In this document: piece by piece, positions 5,561 to 13,196 of the stretch | Layout: every line of letters starts with the position of its first letter | How positions within the stretch are numbered: the stretch's first letter is position 1 | NCBI GenBank assembly: GCA_964598695.1 | Contig: CAZRDB010000113.1 | Location: 1 to 17,120, forward strand | Direction of reading: 5' to 3' | Length of the DNA: 17,120 bases | Origin: CAZRDB01 sp964598695 | GTDB taxonomy: Bacteria > Armatimonadota > Zipacnadia > UBA1398 | Program-made: the position numbers and the translations under genes | The notes under the pieces: model-generated | The model's database searches: none | What the model saw: only the letters and a program-made list of their open reading frames with translations | Told to the model about the DNA's origin: nothing

Positions 5561-8095
5561 TCAGCGCTCGGCCGCGATGCTCCCGATCTCGAGGTCGGCC
5601 TCGGGTGGCCCGTGGACCGGGTCGAGCCGGATGCGCGTGATCGTCTGGCCGTTCCAGCCGGGGTGGTCGCCGAGCGCGATGCGGATCTCCTCGAACTCCG
5701 CGCCCGGGTGGAGCGGGAACCGCGCGCAGCGCTCCTCCGACCAGCCCGGGGCGGCCTCGGTCGCCCAGTAGAGCTGGCCCATCTCGCCCGTCGAGGCGCG
5801 GATCCGCAGCACGACGGTGGGCGCCGAGGCGGCGTCGATCCGCAGTGGCGGGCTCAGGAGCTGCGGGTCCTCCGTCACGGTGTGGAGCCGCAGCACGCCG
5901 TCCCGCGCCTCCATCCGCAACAGCCCGGCCATGGGGCGCCAACCCGCGAGGCCGCTCCCGAACTCGAAGTCGAGGCGGGTGAGCGGGGCGGGCTCGGGGA
6001 GCGAGAGCGCGAGGTCGCCCGCCGCGCAACGGAGCATCCCGGCCGCTTCGTCGAGCCGGAGCCACGGCTCCCCGTTCCGGAAGAGGGTGGGCGCCGTGAC
6101 GCCGTGCGAGGCCACGCCACGCGGGTCGATGTACTGCACGCCCGCGTCGGCGTCCTCGAGCCAGTCGATGCGCGTGCCGGTTGCGGGATCGAGCGCGGAG
6201 GACGCGAGGAACGAGCTGTCGGGCTGCCATGCCACCCAGCCCGAGCGGGGGAGGGTGATCGTCCGCCCGTGGGCTTCGACCTCGAGCGCCTCCTCGGCTC
6301 GGTTGGCGACCACGCGGAGGCCGTTGCCGTAGGTGACCCGGGTTCGCCGCAGCCAGGCGGGTGGCTCCACACCAGGGGCGATCGGGTAGGTCCGCCCCTC
6401 GCGGATGAGTTGCTCGAGCGACTTCCACCGCGCCCCCTCGAGGTACTCGACCCCGACGACCGGCACTGCGGCGTACTGCTGCTGGAGTCGGCCCACCAGC
6501 AGGACCTCGGTGAGGATCCAGCTCCAGGGGACGCCGGGATCCCAGTAGAGGTAGCCGCCGTTGCCGTACAGCACGGCCATGCAGCGGTAGTCGTCCTGCT
6601 GCGCTCGATCCTGCCAGAAGCGGCACCGGCCGGCGTGGAACTCCGGGTAGGGGGCGTTCTCGACGAAGCGGTAGACGAGTCCCATGCCGTGGAAGGCGGT
6701 CCAGTTCCGCATCACCCGCAGGTGGTACTCGGGGCACGGTGCGCGGTGCAGGCCGTCCATGATCCCGAAGTCGCCGTAGTCGACGAACGCGCCAAGCAGG
6801 TGCTGGTCCATGAGGCTCTCGGAGCCGAGCGGGCCGTCGTGGGCGGTCCGGATCGTCCGCGCGAACTCCTGCTGCGCGCGGAGCGTCTCGCCGAGGGTAC
6901 CGGCGAGGGGGCCGGCCGAGGCGTCGAAGTCGAGCCAGCTCCCGGGCCAGGCGCCCGAGGTGAGCTGGTCGGTGAAGCCGGCGCTCGGTCCGAAGAGATC
7001 CCGGATCTCCCCCTCCTGCCGCGCCGCGAGCCCGGCCCACTCCGTCGGCTTGGTGTGCCACGAGGCCGACCCGTCCAGCGCCCGGGCCCGGTGGGCGAGG
7101 CCCTCGCGGAGGCTGGGGCTGACATCGCGCGCGAGCAGGTAGTTGGTGCGGAAGGCGAACCGCCCGAGGCTCCTCCCGCGATCGCAGAGGAGACGGAGTT
7201 CCTCGACGCTCCCCACGCCCGGGTCGGGCGGGTAGTCCGGCATGCGCACGGAGTCGGGCAGGAGCGCGTCCCACCCGGCACACTCCCACGGCTGAAGGAC
7301 GGTGATCAGGGGCTGCTCCCCGCGGGTCGCGTGGCCGAGGACCTCGAGCAGGTGGGCGCACTCCCGAGCCGTGCCGCCCCAGAGATCGACGAAGACGGAG
7401 CGGGCCAGCTCCTCGCGGTAGGGGCTCGGGGCCTGGGTCGGGAGCGGCATCGCGTCGACGAGGCGGTCGCCGTACCGCAGGACGAGCACCTCCGAGAGGG
7501 GGGCGTAGCTGCCGTCGCTGCGGGCGAGGTAGTGGACATCGGGTGCGAGCGGGAGCGGCCCGTCGCCCGAGGCGGCCGGATCGACCTCCCCCCAGGCGGA
7601 GCCGTGGCTGCCCTCGAGCTGCCAGCCGGCGGAGAGGAACAGGTCGTGCCGGGCCAGGTAGTTGGTCCGGGGCCACCAGTGCTGTCCGTAGGCCTCCTGG
7701 AGCCGGGAGAGGTCGTACCGTTGCCAGGGACCGGCATCGGTGAGCGCGCCGGCCGCGAGCCCGCGGACGAGGGGGCTGTCGCTGCGGACGGCGATCCGGG
7801 CGGCGCCGGGTTCCCACGCAATGGCGATCTCGTACTCCAGGCTGCCGACCGGCAGGTCGGCGGCCAGCCGCAACGTGACGGAGTCCTGGGCCTGGTCGCG
7901 CCGGAGGATACGGACGGGGTACTCGCCGGGTCGCAGGGTGCGGCCGTCGTGGGCGAGGAGCGGGCCGAGGCCGACGAGGGGGCGGATCGCCTCGTGATCG
8001 CGGGCGAGCCGGACCTCGCCTTCGTCGGTGGCGCGGGTCTCCCAGTGGGCGGGCGCTCCGGTGGTGGCGATGCACAGACAGACAAGGGTGAGCAA
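5561..8095 (-). CDS. Large secreted glycoside-hydrolase-like protein
   Basis: An 844-residue exported protein. The N-terminus is a short hydrophobic leader (about residues 1-16, ending TTGAPA) without a clear positive n-region. Residues 17-220 look like an N-terminal beta-sandwich. Residues 230-560 look like a TIM-barrel hydrolase, with Asp376 in FTDQL and Glu426 in GPLGSESL as candidate catalytic residues by analogy with barrel glycosidases carrying a GPxxSE motif. The segment VLYGNGGYLYWDP (508-520) is another conserved-looking barrel loop. The last 190 residues are beta-rich and may bind carbohydrate. I do not assign a named family. The TTG start at 8095 follows GAGAGGAG at 6 bases. It heads a two-gene unit with the RNase H gene and is divergent from the P-II gene. 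The secreted role in polysaccharide breakdown is inference. Confidence 0.7.
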   Translation of the reverse strand: MLTLVCLCIATTGAPAHWETRATDEGEVRLARDHEAIRPLVGLGPLLAHDGRTLRPGEYPVRILRRDQAQDSVTLRLAADLPVGSLEYEIAIAWEPGAARIAVRSDSPLVRGLAAGALTDAGPWQRYDLSRLQEAYGQHWWPRTNYLARHDLFLSAGWQLEGSHGSAWGEVDPAASGDGPLPLAPDVHYLARSDGSYAPLSEVLVLRYGDRLVDAMPLPTQAPSPYREELARSVFVDLWGGTARECAHLLEVLGHATRGEQPLITVLQPWECAGWDALLPDSVRMPDYPPDPGVGSVEELRLLCDRGRSLGRFAFRTNYLLARDVSPSLREGLAHRARALDGSASWHTKPTEWAGLAARQEGEIRDLFGPSAGFTDQLTSGAWPGSWLDFDASAGPLAGTLGETLRAQQEFARTIRTAHDGPLGSESLMDQHLLGAFVDYGDFGIMDGLHRAPCPEYHLRVMRNWTAFHGMGLVYRFVENAPYPEFHAGRCRFWQDRAQQDDYRCMAVLYGNGGYLYWDPGVPWSWILTEVLLVGRLQQQYAAVPVVGVEYLEGARWKSLEQLIREGRTYPIAPGVEPPAWLRRTRVTYGNGLRVVANRAEEALEVEAHGRTITLPRSGWVAWQPDSSFLASSALDPATGTRIDWLEDADAGVQYIDPRGVASHGVTAPTLFRNGEPWLRLDEAAGMLRCAAGDLALSLPEPAPLTRLDFEFGSGLAGWRPMAGLLRMEARDGVLRLHTVTEDPQLLSPPLRIDAASAPTVVLRIRASTGEMGQLYWATEAAPGWSEERCARFPLHPGAEFEEIRIALGDHPGWNGQTITRIRLDPVHGPPEADLEIGSIAAER

Positions 8096-8165
8096 CGCGG
8101 CTCCTCTCGCGCCCCCGGGTGGGAGGAGGCATTCGCTGTCGCCGGTCGGCGCCCTGCACGGGGCC

Positions 8166-8195
8166 TTGACAGCCCGGGGGCTGTCTCGGTATACC
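8166..8195 (+). promoter_or_regulatory. Candidate sigma-70-type promoter for the P-II/ammonium operon
   Basis: TTGACA at 8166-8171 is a perfect -35 element. TATACC at 8190-8195 follows after an 18-base spacer as a 4/6 match to the -10 element. Transcription would start near 8202, about 60 bases before the P-II ATG. A perfect dyad lies between the two elements (see the operator entry). Confidence 0.5.
8168..8185. promoter_or_regulatory. 8-bp-arm dyad overlapping the P-II promoter, putative operator
   Basis: GACAGCCC (8168-8175) and GGGCTGTC (8178-8185) are exact reverse complements separated by two G residues. The dyad overlaps the -35 element and fills most of the promoter spacer. A repressor bound there would block RNA polymerase, so a nitrogen-responsive operator is plausible. 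The cognate regulator is not known. Confidence 0.42.
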
Positions 8196-8264
8196 GGAAA
8201 GAACTTGCCGGAATGCTAATGCCGGTCAAGGGAAGTCCCTAGGGAGCCGAGAGGAGCTTGCACG

Positions 8265-8603
8265 ATGGTGAAGGTGGAGGCGGTGATCCGCCCCGAGCGT
8301 TTCGAACAGGTGCGCGACGCACTGCAGGGCCTCGGGGTGAAGGGGATGAGCCTGACCGAGATCCGGGGCTGCGGAAGGCAGCAGGGCTTCACGGAGCGCT
8401 ATCGGGGGACCGAGTACGTGATGAACCTGCTGCCGAAGCTCCGGATCGAGGCCGTGGTCTCGGAGGACCAACTGGATGGCATCGTCCAGGCGATCGGCGA
8501 CGCGGCCCGCACGGGGGAGGTCGGCGACGGCAAGATCTTCATCCTGCCCGTTCTCGACGTTGTGCGGATCCGTACGGGCGAGCGCGGAATCGAGGCCCTG
8601 TAG
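8265..8603 (+). CDS. glnK: Nitrogen regulatory protein P-II (GlnB/GlnK)
   Basis: A 112-residue P-II protein, the same length as the Escherichia coli proteins. The T-loop GRQQGFTERYRGTEY carries Tyr51, the uridylylation site. The B-loop/ATP-binding TGEVGDGKIF and the C-terminal RIRTGE are intact. P-II trimers bind ATP/ADP and 2-oxoglutarate to report nitrogen and energy status, and they dock on ammonium channels to close them. The start is ATG with GAGAGGAG upstream. The gene is followed 44 bases later by an ammonium transporter gene. That linkage is typical of glnK and is why I prefer glnK to glnB; sequence alone does not separate the two. Confidence 0.95.
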   Translation: MVKVEAVIRPERFEQVRDALQGLGVKGMSLTEIRGCGRQQGFTERYRGTEYVMNLLPKLRIEAVVSEDQLDGIVQAIGDAARTGEVGDGKIFILPVLDVVRIRTGERGIEAL

Positions 8604-8647
8604 GCCCGCGACCCGGCAGGCTGTGCCGGTGCAGAAAGGACTCACCG

Positions 8648-9877
8648 ATGGACACGCTACGGGCGGACACGGCTTTCATGATCCTGTGCTCCGCGCTCGT
8701 GCTCTTCATGACCCCCGGACTGGCCCTGTTCTACGGCGGGATGGTACGGGCCAAGAACGTTCTCAGCACCGTCCTCCAGAGCTTCGTGCTGATGGGCCTG
8801 GCGACCGTGGTCTGGGCCGTGCTCGGCTACTCGCTCGCCTTCGGCAAGGACATCGGCGGCCTGGTCGGCGGCCTCGAGTTCCTGTGCATGGCGGGTGTCG
8901 GGGTCGAGCCCAACGCCGACCTGACCCCCAACATCCCCCATCTCGTGTTCATGGTCTTCCAGTGCATGTTCGCCATCATCACCCCCGCGCTGGTCACCGG
9001 CACCTTCGCCGAGCGGACGCGCCTGCAGGGCTTCCTCGTCTTCTTCCCGCTGTGGATGCTGCTCGTCTACGCGCCGCTGGCCCACTGGGTCTGGGCGCCC
9101 GGCGGCTGGCTGCGCACGATGGGCGCACTCGACTTCGCCGGCGGCACCGTCGTCCACATCTGCTCGGCCGCGACCGCGCTGGCGATGCTGGTGGTCATCG
9201 GCCCGCGCATCGGCTACGGCGCGCAGCCCATGCCGCCCAACAACCTGCCTCTCACCGCGCTCGGCGCCGGGATCCTGTGGTTCGGCTGGTTCGGCTTCAA
9301 CGCCGGCAGCGCCCTCGCGGCCGACGGCGTGGCGGCCGGGGCCTTTGTCGCGACCCACTTCGCCGCAGCCGCCGCGACGCTGACCTGGCTCCTGGCGGAG
9401 TGGCTCCACCGCGGCAAGCCCACCCTCCTGGGCGGCGTCTCGGGCGGGGTGGCCGGTCTCGTCGCGGTGACCCCGGCTGCCGGCTTCGTGACGCCCATGT
9501 CGGGGCTGCTGATCGGCCTCCTGGCCGGCGCGGTCTGCTACGGCGCGGTCAGCCTGCGCGGCAAGGCCAAGCTCGATGACTCGCTCGACGTGCTCGGCAT
9601 CCACGGCGCCGGCGGGATCCTCGGCGCGATCCTCACGGGCGTCTTCGCGACGAAGCTCGTGAACGAGGCGGGCGCCGACGGCCTGCTCGCGGGAAACGCG
9701 AAGCTCGTGGTCATCCAGCTCGTCGCCGTGGCCGCGACGGTCGCGTACTCCTTCCTCGCGAGCTGGCTCCTGGCGACGGTCACCCACAAGCTCGTCGGCC
9801 TTCGGGCGACCTCGTCGAGCGAGATCACCGGCCTCGATGCCGTCGAACACCAGGAGCGCGCCTACGCGCTCTACTGA
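8648..9877 (+). CDS. amtB: Ammonium transporter (Amt family)
   Basis: A 409-residue inner-membrane ammonium channel of the Amt/Mep/Rh family with about eleven hydrophobic helices. The pore twin histidines are His170 (GGTVVHIC) and His319 (LGIHGAGG). Asp162, the Phe gate residues (Phe108 and the Phe in WFGWFGFNAGS) and the recruitment-site Trp near 147-149 are present. The C-terminal tail GLRATSSSEITGLDAVEH is the conserved P-II-docking segment, so gating by the upstream P-II protein is expected. The start is ATG at 8648 with AAAGGA upstream. The frame is open further upstream across the P-II gene, but that part is out-of-frame sequence. There is no cleavable signal peptide. The next gene starts 42 bases downstream. 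Confidence 0.95.
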   Translation: MDTLRADTAFMILCSALVLFMTPGLALFYGGMVRAKNVLSTVLQSFVLMGLATVVWAVLGYSLAFGKDIGGLVGGLEFLCMAGVGVEPNADLTPNIPHLVFMVFQCMFAIITPALVTGTFAERTRLQGFLVFFPLWMLLVYAPLAHWVWAPGGWLRTMGALDFAGGTVVHICSAATALAMLVVIGPRIGYGAQPMPPNNLPLTALGAGILWFGWFGFNAGSALAADGVAAGAFVATHFAAAAATLTWLLAEWLHRGKPTLLGGVSGGVAGLVAVTPAAGFVTPMSGLLIGLLAGAVCYGAVSLRGKAKLDDSLDVLGIHGAGGILGAILTGVFATKLVNEAGADGLLAGNAKLVVIQLVAVAATVAYSFLASWLLATVTHKLVGLRATSSSEITGLDAVEHQERAYALY

Positions 9878-9919
9878 GTTCCCTCGCTCTCCCCCCAACC
9901 CGTGGACAGGAGTCCGACG

Positions 9920-10561
9920 ATGACCGCGCGCCCGCTCTCCCGCACGATCCTCGCCTTGCTCGCCCTACCCGCGATGGCCCTGGCTGCGCCCACGGCCCTG
10001 CTGCAGATCCCGACGAGTGACACGCTCGCCGAGGACACCGCCTACGTCGACACGGCTTTCCGTGCCTACGAGGGCCAGTCGCTGTCGGCCTCGACGATCT
10101 ACCTCGAGACCCAGTACGCCCCGATCGACAACCTCGAGTTCGGCTACGACTTCCCGCTCAACGCGCCCGGGAGCGGGCTTGTGAACGTGAAGTGGCGCAT
10201 GGACGGCAGGGGCCGCGACACGTGGGCCGTCGGGATCGCGAGCGTCGACCCGACGAGCTTCCGCACCGCCTCGGCCTACGTGGTGGGGCAGCGAGCCCTT
10301 GGCAAGTGGAGCTATGACTACGGCATCGACTGGACGACCTCCGGTCACGCCCGGGCGATCGCCGGGATCCACTACCGGGCGAACGACGACGTGACCTGGA
10401 TGCTCGACTACGTCAGCGGGCCGCAGGGGGCGCTCACGGCCGGCGCCTGGATGCTCCTGGGCGACCGGGCCAAGTGGAACCTGGGGCTCGGGTTCGTCCG
10501 CGACAACCAGGGCGGCGGCCGCGCCGTCTACGTCAACCTCGGGCGGACTCTCGACCTCTAG
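9920..10561 (+). CDS. Exported barrel-like protein linked to the ammonium operon
   Basis: A 213-residue protein with a clear signal peptide (MTARPLSRTILALLALPAMALA, predicted cleavage before APT). The mature part is about 190 residues with alternating polar and aromatic/hydrophobic positions (for example LEFGYDFPL, SYDYGIDWTTSG, DVTWMLDYVSG, WNLGLGFV). These are the amphipathic strands of a small outer-membrane beta-barrel. I do not recognise a named family. The ATG start at 9920 has AGGAG at 8 bases; an in-frame GTG at 9902 is less likely. As third gene after glnK and amtB on the same strand (42-base gap), it could be an outer-membrane port or sensor for nitrogen compounds, but that is inference. 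It converges on the phosphotriesterase gene, whose stop lies only 4 bases away. Confidence 0.75.
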   Translation: MTARPLSRTILALLALPAMALAAPTALLQIPTSDTLAEDTAYVDTAFRAYEGQSLSASTIYLETQYAPIDNLEFGYDFPLNAPGSGLVNVKWRMDGRGRDTWAVGIASVDPTSFRTASAYVVGQRALGKWSYDYGIDWTTSGHARAIAGIHYRANDDVTWMLDYVSGPQGALTAGAWMLLGDRAKWNLGLGFVRDNQGGGRAVYVNLGRTLDL

Positions 10562-10565
10562 CGCC

Positions 10566-11546
10566 TCACGGCGCCGGGGCCGCACGCACGGTGAACGCCC
10601 GGGCGGGGTTGCGGACGAGCAGGCGCTCGACCATCTCCTCGCCCGGGTGGCCGGCCGTCTCGAGCAGGTCCGGCAGCGCGCGGGGGAGCCATGACCAGGG
10701 CCGGATCTCGCCCCCGCCCGGCTCCCCGACATGGTACCAACCACGGTCCTGGCTGACGAGGAGCTGCCCCGGCCAGCGCTCGAGCGCCGCCGCGAGCAGG
10801 CCCGCGCGCGTCGGGGAGTTCGAGGGGTCCAGGACGTAGTTGGAAAGCCATGCGCCGCGCCGGGCGATCTCCGCATGGAGAGCGAGGTCGGGCTCCCGTT
10901 CGAGGTGGACGACGATCAGCCTCTCGGCCGGGCAGCCGGCCGCGGCCAGGAGGTCCAGCTCCTCGAGAGCGGACCTCCCTGTGCCCGTGTGCGCCGAGAT
11001 CGGCAGTCCGGTGGCGAGCGAGGTGAGCGCGGCGGCACGGACGATGCGGCGCTGCACCTCCGACAGACCGTCCGGCTCAACGGCGATCTTGACGAAGCCG
11101 GGGCGGATGCCCGTGCCCTCGATCCCCTCGCGCGCCTCGCGGATCCACTCCTCCGCGAGCTGCTCCGTGGTCGCCTCGAGCGCTCGGGCGGGCAGGCAGG
11201 GGGCCTTGTAGAGGCCGGTGTTCGTGAGCAGGTGGACGCCGGAAGCCTCGCTGAGCCGCCTGAGGAACAGCGGGTCGCGGCCGAGATAGGCGGGCGTACA
11301 CTCGACGAGGGCCCGGACCCCGCACTCGCGCAGGTCGAGGAGGCGCGGGAGCATCGTGCTGAAGACCTCGTCCGCATCGTACCGGTCGCGGCTCACGTGC
11401 TCCGCTCCGATGAAGTCCACGAGCACGTGCTCGTGCGTGAGCGTGGGGCCCAGCGCGTCGGGGTCGATCGGCCCGAGGACGGTCTCGACCATCCCGGGCG
11501 TCGGGGCGGCACAGGCGAGCAGCATCAGAGCGGAGCAGGTCAGCAT
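10566..11546 (-). CDS. Phosphotriesterase-family metal-dependent hydrolase, lipoprotein
   Basis: A 326-residue amidohydrolase-superfamily enzyme. The binuclear metal site is complete: His38-x-His40 in LTHEHV, Lys153 (carbamylated lysine position) in GFVKIAV, His186 in SAHTG, His214 in VVHLE and Asp267 in VSQDRG. Known relatives hydrolyse phosphotriesters or lactones; which of these applies here cannot be read. The N-terminus MLTCSALMLLAC is a lipoprotein-type signal with lipobox LLAC and lipidated Cys12, though it lacks basic residues. The ATG at 11546 is preceded by GGGAGG. An earlier in-frame ATG at 11609 would add PNGRRS before the hydrophobic stretch but would overlap the upstream gene. 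It is the last gene of the five-gene run, 19 bases after the sigma/receiver gene. Confidence 0.85.
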   Translation of the reverse strand: MLTCSALMLLACAAPTPGMVETVLGPIDPDALGPTLTHEHVLVDFIGAEHVSRDRYDADEVFSTMLPRLLDLRECGVRALVECTPAYLGRDPLFLRRLSEASGVHLLTNTGLYKAPCLPARALEATTEQLAEEWIREAREGIEGTGIRPGFVKIAVEPDGLSEVQRRIVRAAALTSLATGLPISAHTGTGRSALEELDLLAAAGCPAERLIVVHLEREPDLALHAEIARRGAWLSNYVLDPSNSPTRAGLLAAALERWPGQLLVSQDRGWYHVGEPGGGEIRPWSWLPRALPDLLETAGHPGEEMVERLLVRNPARAFTVRAAPAP

Positions 11547-11565
11547 CGAGCGCCTCCCGTTCGGG

Positions 11566-13113
11566 TCAGGTCGCGAGAACGAGCTGGGGCGGGTAGCAGG
11601 GCATGGCACGCTGCTCCAGAAGCCGGCGAGCGAGCGCGCCCAACTCGTGTCGGTCGTCCTCCGCGATCGCGCGCAGCAGCTCCGTCACGTAGGTCCCCTC
11701 GAACGCGTGGAGCTGGTGCAGGAGCACACGCCGCTCGTCGGGCTCCAGTTTCCCCAGCGCGGCGACAGCGGAGCCGACGATGTCGGCGAAGCGCTCGGAG
11801 CTGACCGTCGCCTGCGCCTCAGAACGCGGGCCGAACACCGCGGAGCCGTGTGGCGAGCGCCGGGGGGCCGGCGAGTGGAGTTCCGCGTGAAGCTGCAGCG
11901 CCGACAGCGCGTGGAAAGCGAGCAGGGGATCGGGATCATCGAGCAGCTCGGTGAGTGCCGGCACGACGTGTGGCCCGTCGACAGCCAGCAGGAGACCCGG
12001 CTCGCGGAGGGCGAGCAGCGCGGGGAGGCCCTCCTCGGGCCGCTCACCCAGCGCGCGAGGGACCTCGTAGACGAGCTCCGGGTCACCCGAGCGGTAGAGG
12101 GCGACCAGCTCCATCGGATCGCCTTCCCCCAGGAAGCGGAATGCGTGGATCGTCGCGAGGGCCTTGGCGATGTCGGGCGGGCAGCCGAGGACCTGCCGGA
12201 CCCCCTTCACGACGTGCCCGGGATGGAACGGCTTCCGGATGAAGCCCTGCGCCAGCTCGCCGCAGATCGCGTTGGCGGGGTCGTCCGGGTCTGTGCCGGA
12301 GAGGATCAGCACCGGGAGACTCACGGTCGCCGCGTTGCTGCGCAGACGGCGGAGCACGCTGCGACCGTCGAGGAAGGGCATGAGGATGTCGAGGACCACG
12401 CAGGACGGCTTCTCACGAGCGATCAGCTCGAGCCCGGTCCTGCCGTCCGGGGCCGAGCAGGCACGGTAGCCGGCGGCCTCGAGGTAGTGCACCACGAGGT
12501 CCACGATGTGGGGCTCATCGTCCACAACGGCAACCAGAGGGGGGGCAGGCGTCTTCTTGGGCATGGCGGGGTGCTCCTCTCGGAGTGCGGCACGTGCGCG
12601 CTGGAGTCGGCCTTTCACCACTGCGGGGGCGAGTCCGAGCAGCTCGGCCGCCTCGGAGACCGGGTGGCCCTCGAGCGCGCACAGCTCGATGACCGTGCGG
12701 TGGCCCTGGCTGAGCCGCCCGAGGGCGGACTCCACGGCCAGCCGTGCCACGACGATCTCCTCGGGTGAGGGGAGGGGATCGGCGCGAGCGGCAAGCCAGG
12801 CCTCCTCAGCCGGACTGCTGGGCGGCCAGTGGCTGCGGAGTCTTCGGAGTGCGACCGTTCGCGCGATCCGGCAGGCCCAGGAGGCAACGGCCGCGGGATC
12901 CCGCAGCTCGCCGAGGCGGCGCCACACCTCGACGAGCGTGTCCTGGACTGCGTCGTCGCGCTCGCACCCCTCGCCGAGCAGACGCCGAACGACGTAGCCG
13001 ACGGGGGAGCGGAGCCGCTCAGCGAGCGCGGCGAACGCGTCCGTATCGCCGCCGAGGGCTCTTTCGGTCAGCTCGCCGAGGCCCGGGTTGTGGTGGTTGC
13101 CGCCCGATTGCAC
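11566..13113 (-). CDS. ECF-type sigma factor fused to a response-regulator receiver domain
   Basis: A single open frame of 515 residues. Residues 1-95 match sigma region 2 (GDTDAFAAL, then DDAVQDTLVEVWRRL) and 130-180 match sigma region 4 (LSQGHRTVIELC, then PVSEAAELLGLAPAVVKGRLQRAR). Without any stop, the frame continues at residue 184 into a receiver domain: DDE (198-200), phospho-acceptor Asp242 in VVLDILMP, Ser272 in LILSGTD, and Lys294 in IRKPF. The last 200 or so residues are helical, with two repeat-like units (PALLALREPGLLLA, DPDPLLAFHALSALQL) resembling HEAT repeats. I favour a GTG start at 13113, since GAGGTGA lies 5 bases before it; ATG at 13131 has no good site. An internal ATG with its own ribosome-binding site (12564) means the receiver part may also be made alone. 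The gene lies between URO-D and phosphotriesterase genes and is probably their regulator. A missed stop by sequencing error is the alternative. Confidence 0.78.
   Translation of the reverse strand: MQSGGNHHNPGLGELTERALGGDTDAFAALAERLRSPVGYVVRRLLGEGCERDDAVQDTLVEVWRRLGELRDPAAVASWACRIARTVALRRLRSHWPPSSPAEEAWLAARADPLPSPEEIVVARLAVESALGRLSQGHRTVIELCALEGHPVSEAAELLGLAPAVVKGRLQRARAALREEHPAMPKKTPAPPLVAVVDDEPHIVDLVVHYLEAAGYRACSAPDGRTGLELIAREKPSCVVLDILMPFLDGRSVLRRLRSNAATVSLPVLILSGTDPDDPANAICGELAQGFIRKPFHPGHVVKGVRQVLGCPPDIAKALATIHAFRFLGEGDPMELVALYRSGDPELVYEVPRALGERPEEGLPALLALREPGLLLAVDGPHVVPALTELLDDPDPLLAFHALSALQLHAELHSPAPRRSPHGSAVFGPRSEAQATVSSERFADIVGSAVAALGKLEPDERRVLLHQLHAFEGTYVTELLRAIAEDDRHELGALARRLLEQRAMPCYPPQLVLAT
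12574..12581 (-). promoter_or_regulatory. Internal ribosome-binding site before the receiver domain
   Basis: On the minus strand, GAGAGGAG lies 9 bases before an in-frame ATG at 12564. That ATG opens MPKKTPAPPLVAVVDDE, the natural start of a receiver domain. The site is embedded in codons for Arg-Glu-Glu at the end of the sigma part. It would allow a free 332-residue response regulator in addition to the fusion. Confidence 0.5.
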
Positions 13114-13169
13114 CGGACTCACCTCACCCATGCGGAGCCTCGGCGAGGGGCGGGAGGAACGGTGATCCT

Positions 13170-13188
13170 CCGGCTCGTCGCCAGCCGG
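13170..13188 (-). repeat. Short hairpin just after the second URO-D gene
   Basis: CCGGCT (13170-13175) pairs with AGCCGG (13183-13188) around 7 bases, about 8 bases past the URO-D stop codon and before the sigma/receiver gene. It has no T-tract, so it is at best a weak processing or attenuation element within the operon. Confidence 0.28.
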
Positions 13189-13196
13189 CCAGAGCC

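Noticed and set aside
4497..8159. A 1220-codon open frame on the minus strand
   Set aside because: Arg/Pro-rich throughout and out of frame with both the RNase H and the secreted-protein genes that it spans.
8196..8208. Sigma-54 promoter for glnK (GG ... TTGC)
   Set aside because: GG and GC are separated by 9 bases instead of the required 10, and the -24 element is poor. A TTGACA/TATACC pair is better.
5456..8242. A 928-codon open frame on the plus strand opposite the secreted glycoside-hydrolase-like gene
   Set aside because: It is a GC-driven shadow: composition is dominated by Arg, Gly, Ala, Val and Glu with no recognisable domain. The opposite strand has a good ribosome-binding site, a leader and enzyme-like sequence.
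8258..8647. N-terminal extension of the ammonium transporter through the P-II gene
   Set aside because: The extension is the P-II gene read in the wrong frame. The ATG at 8648 has a ribosome-binding site and begins the normal first helix.
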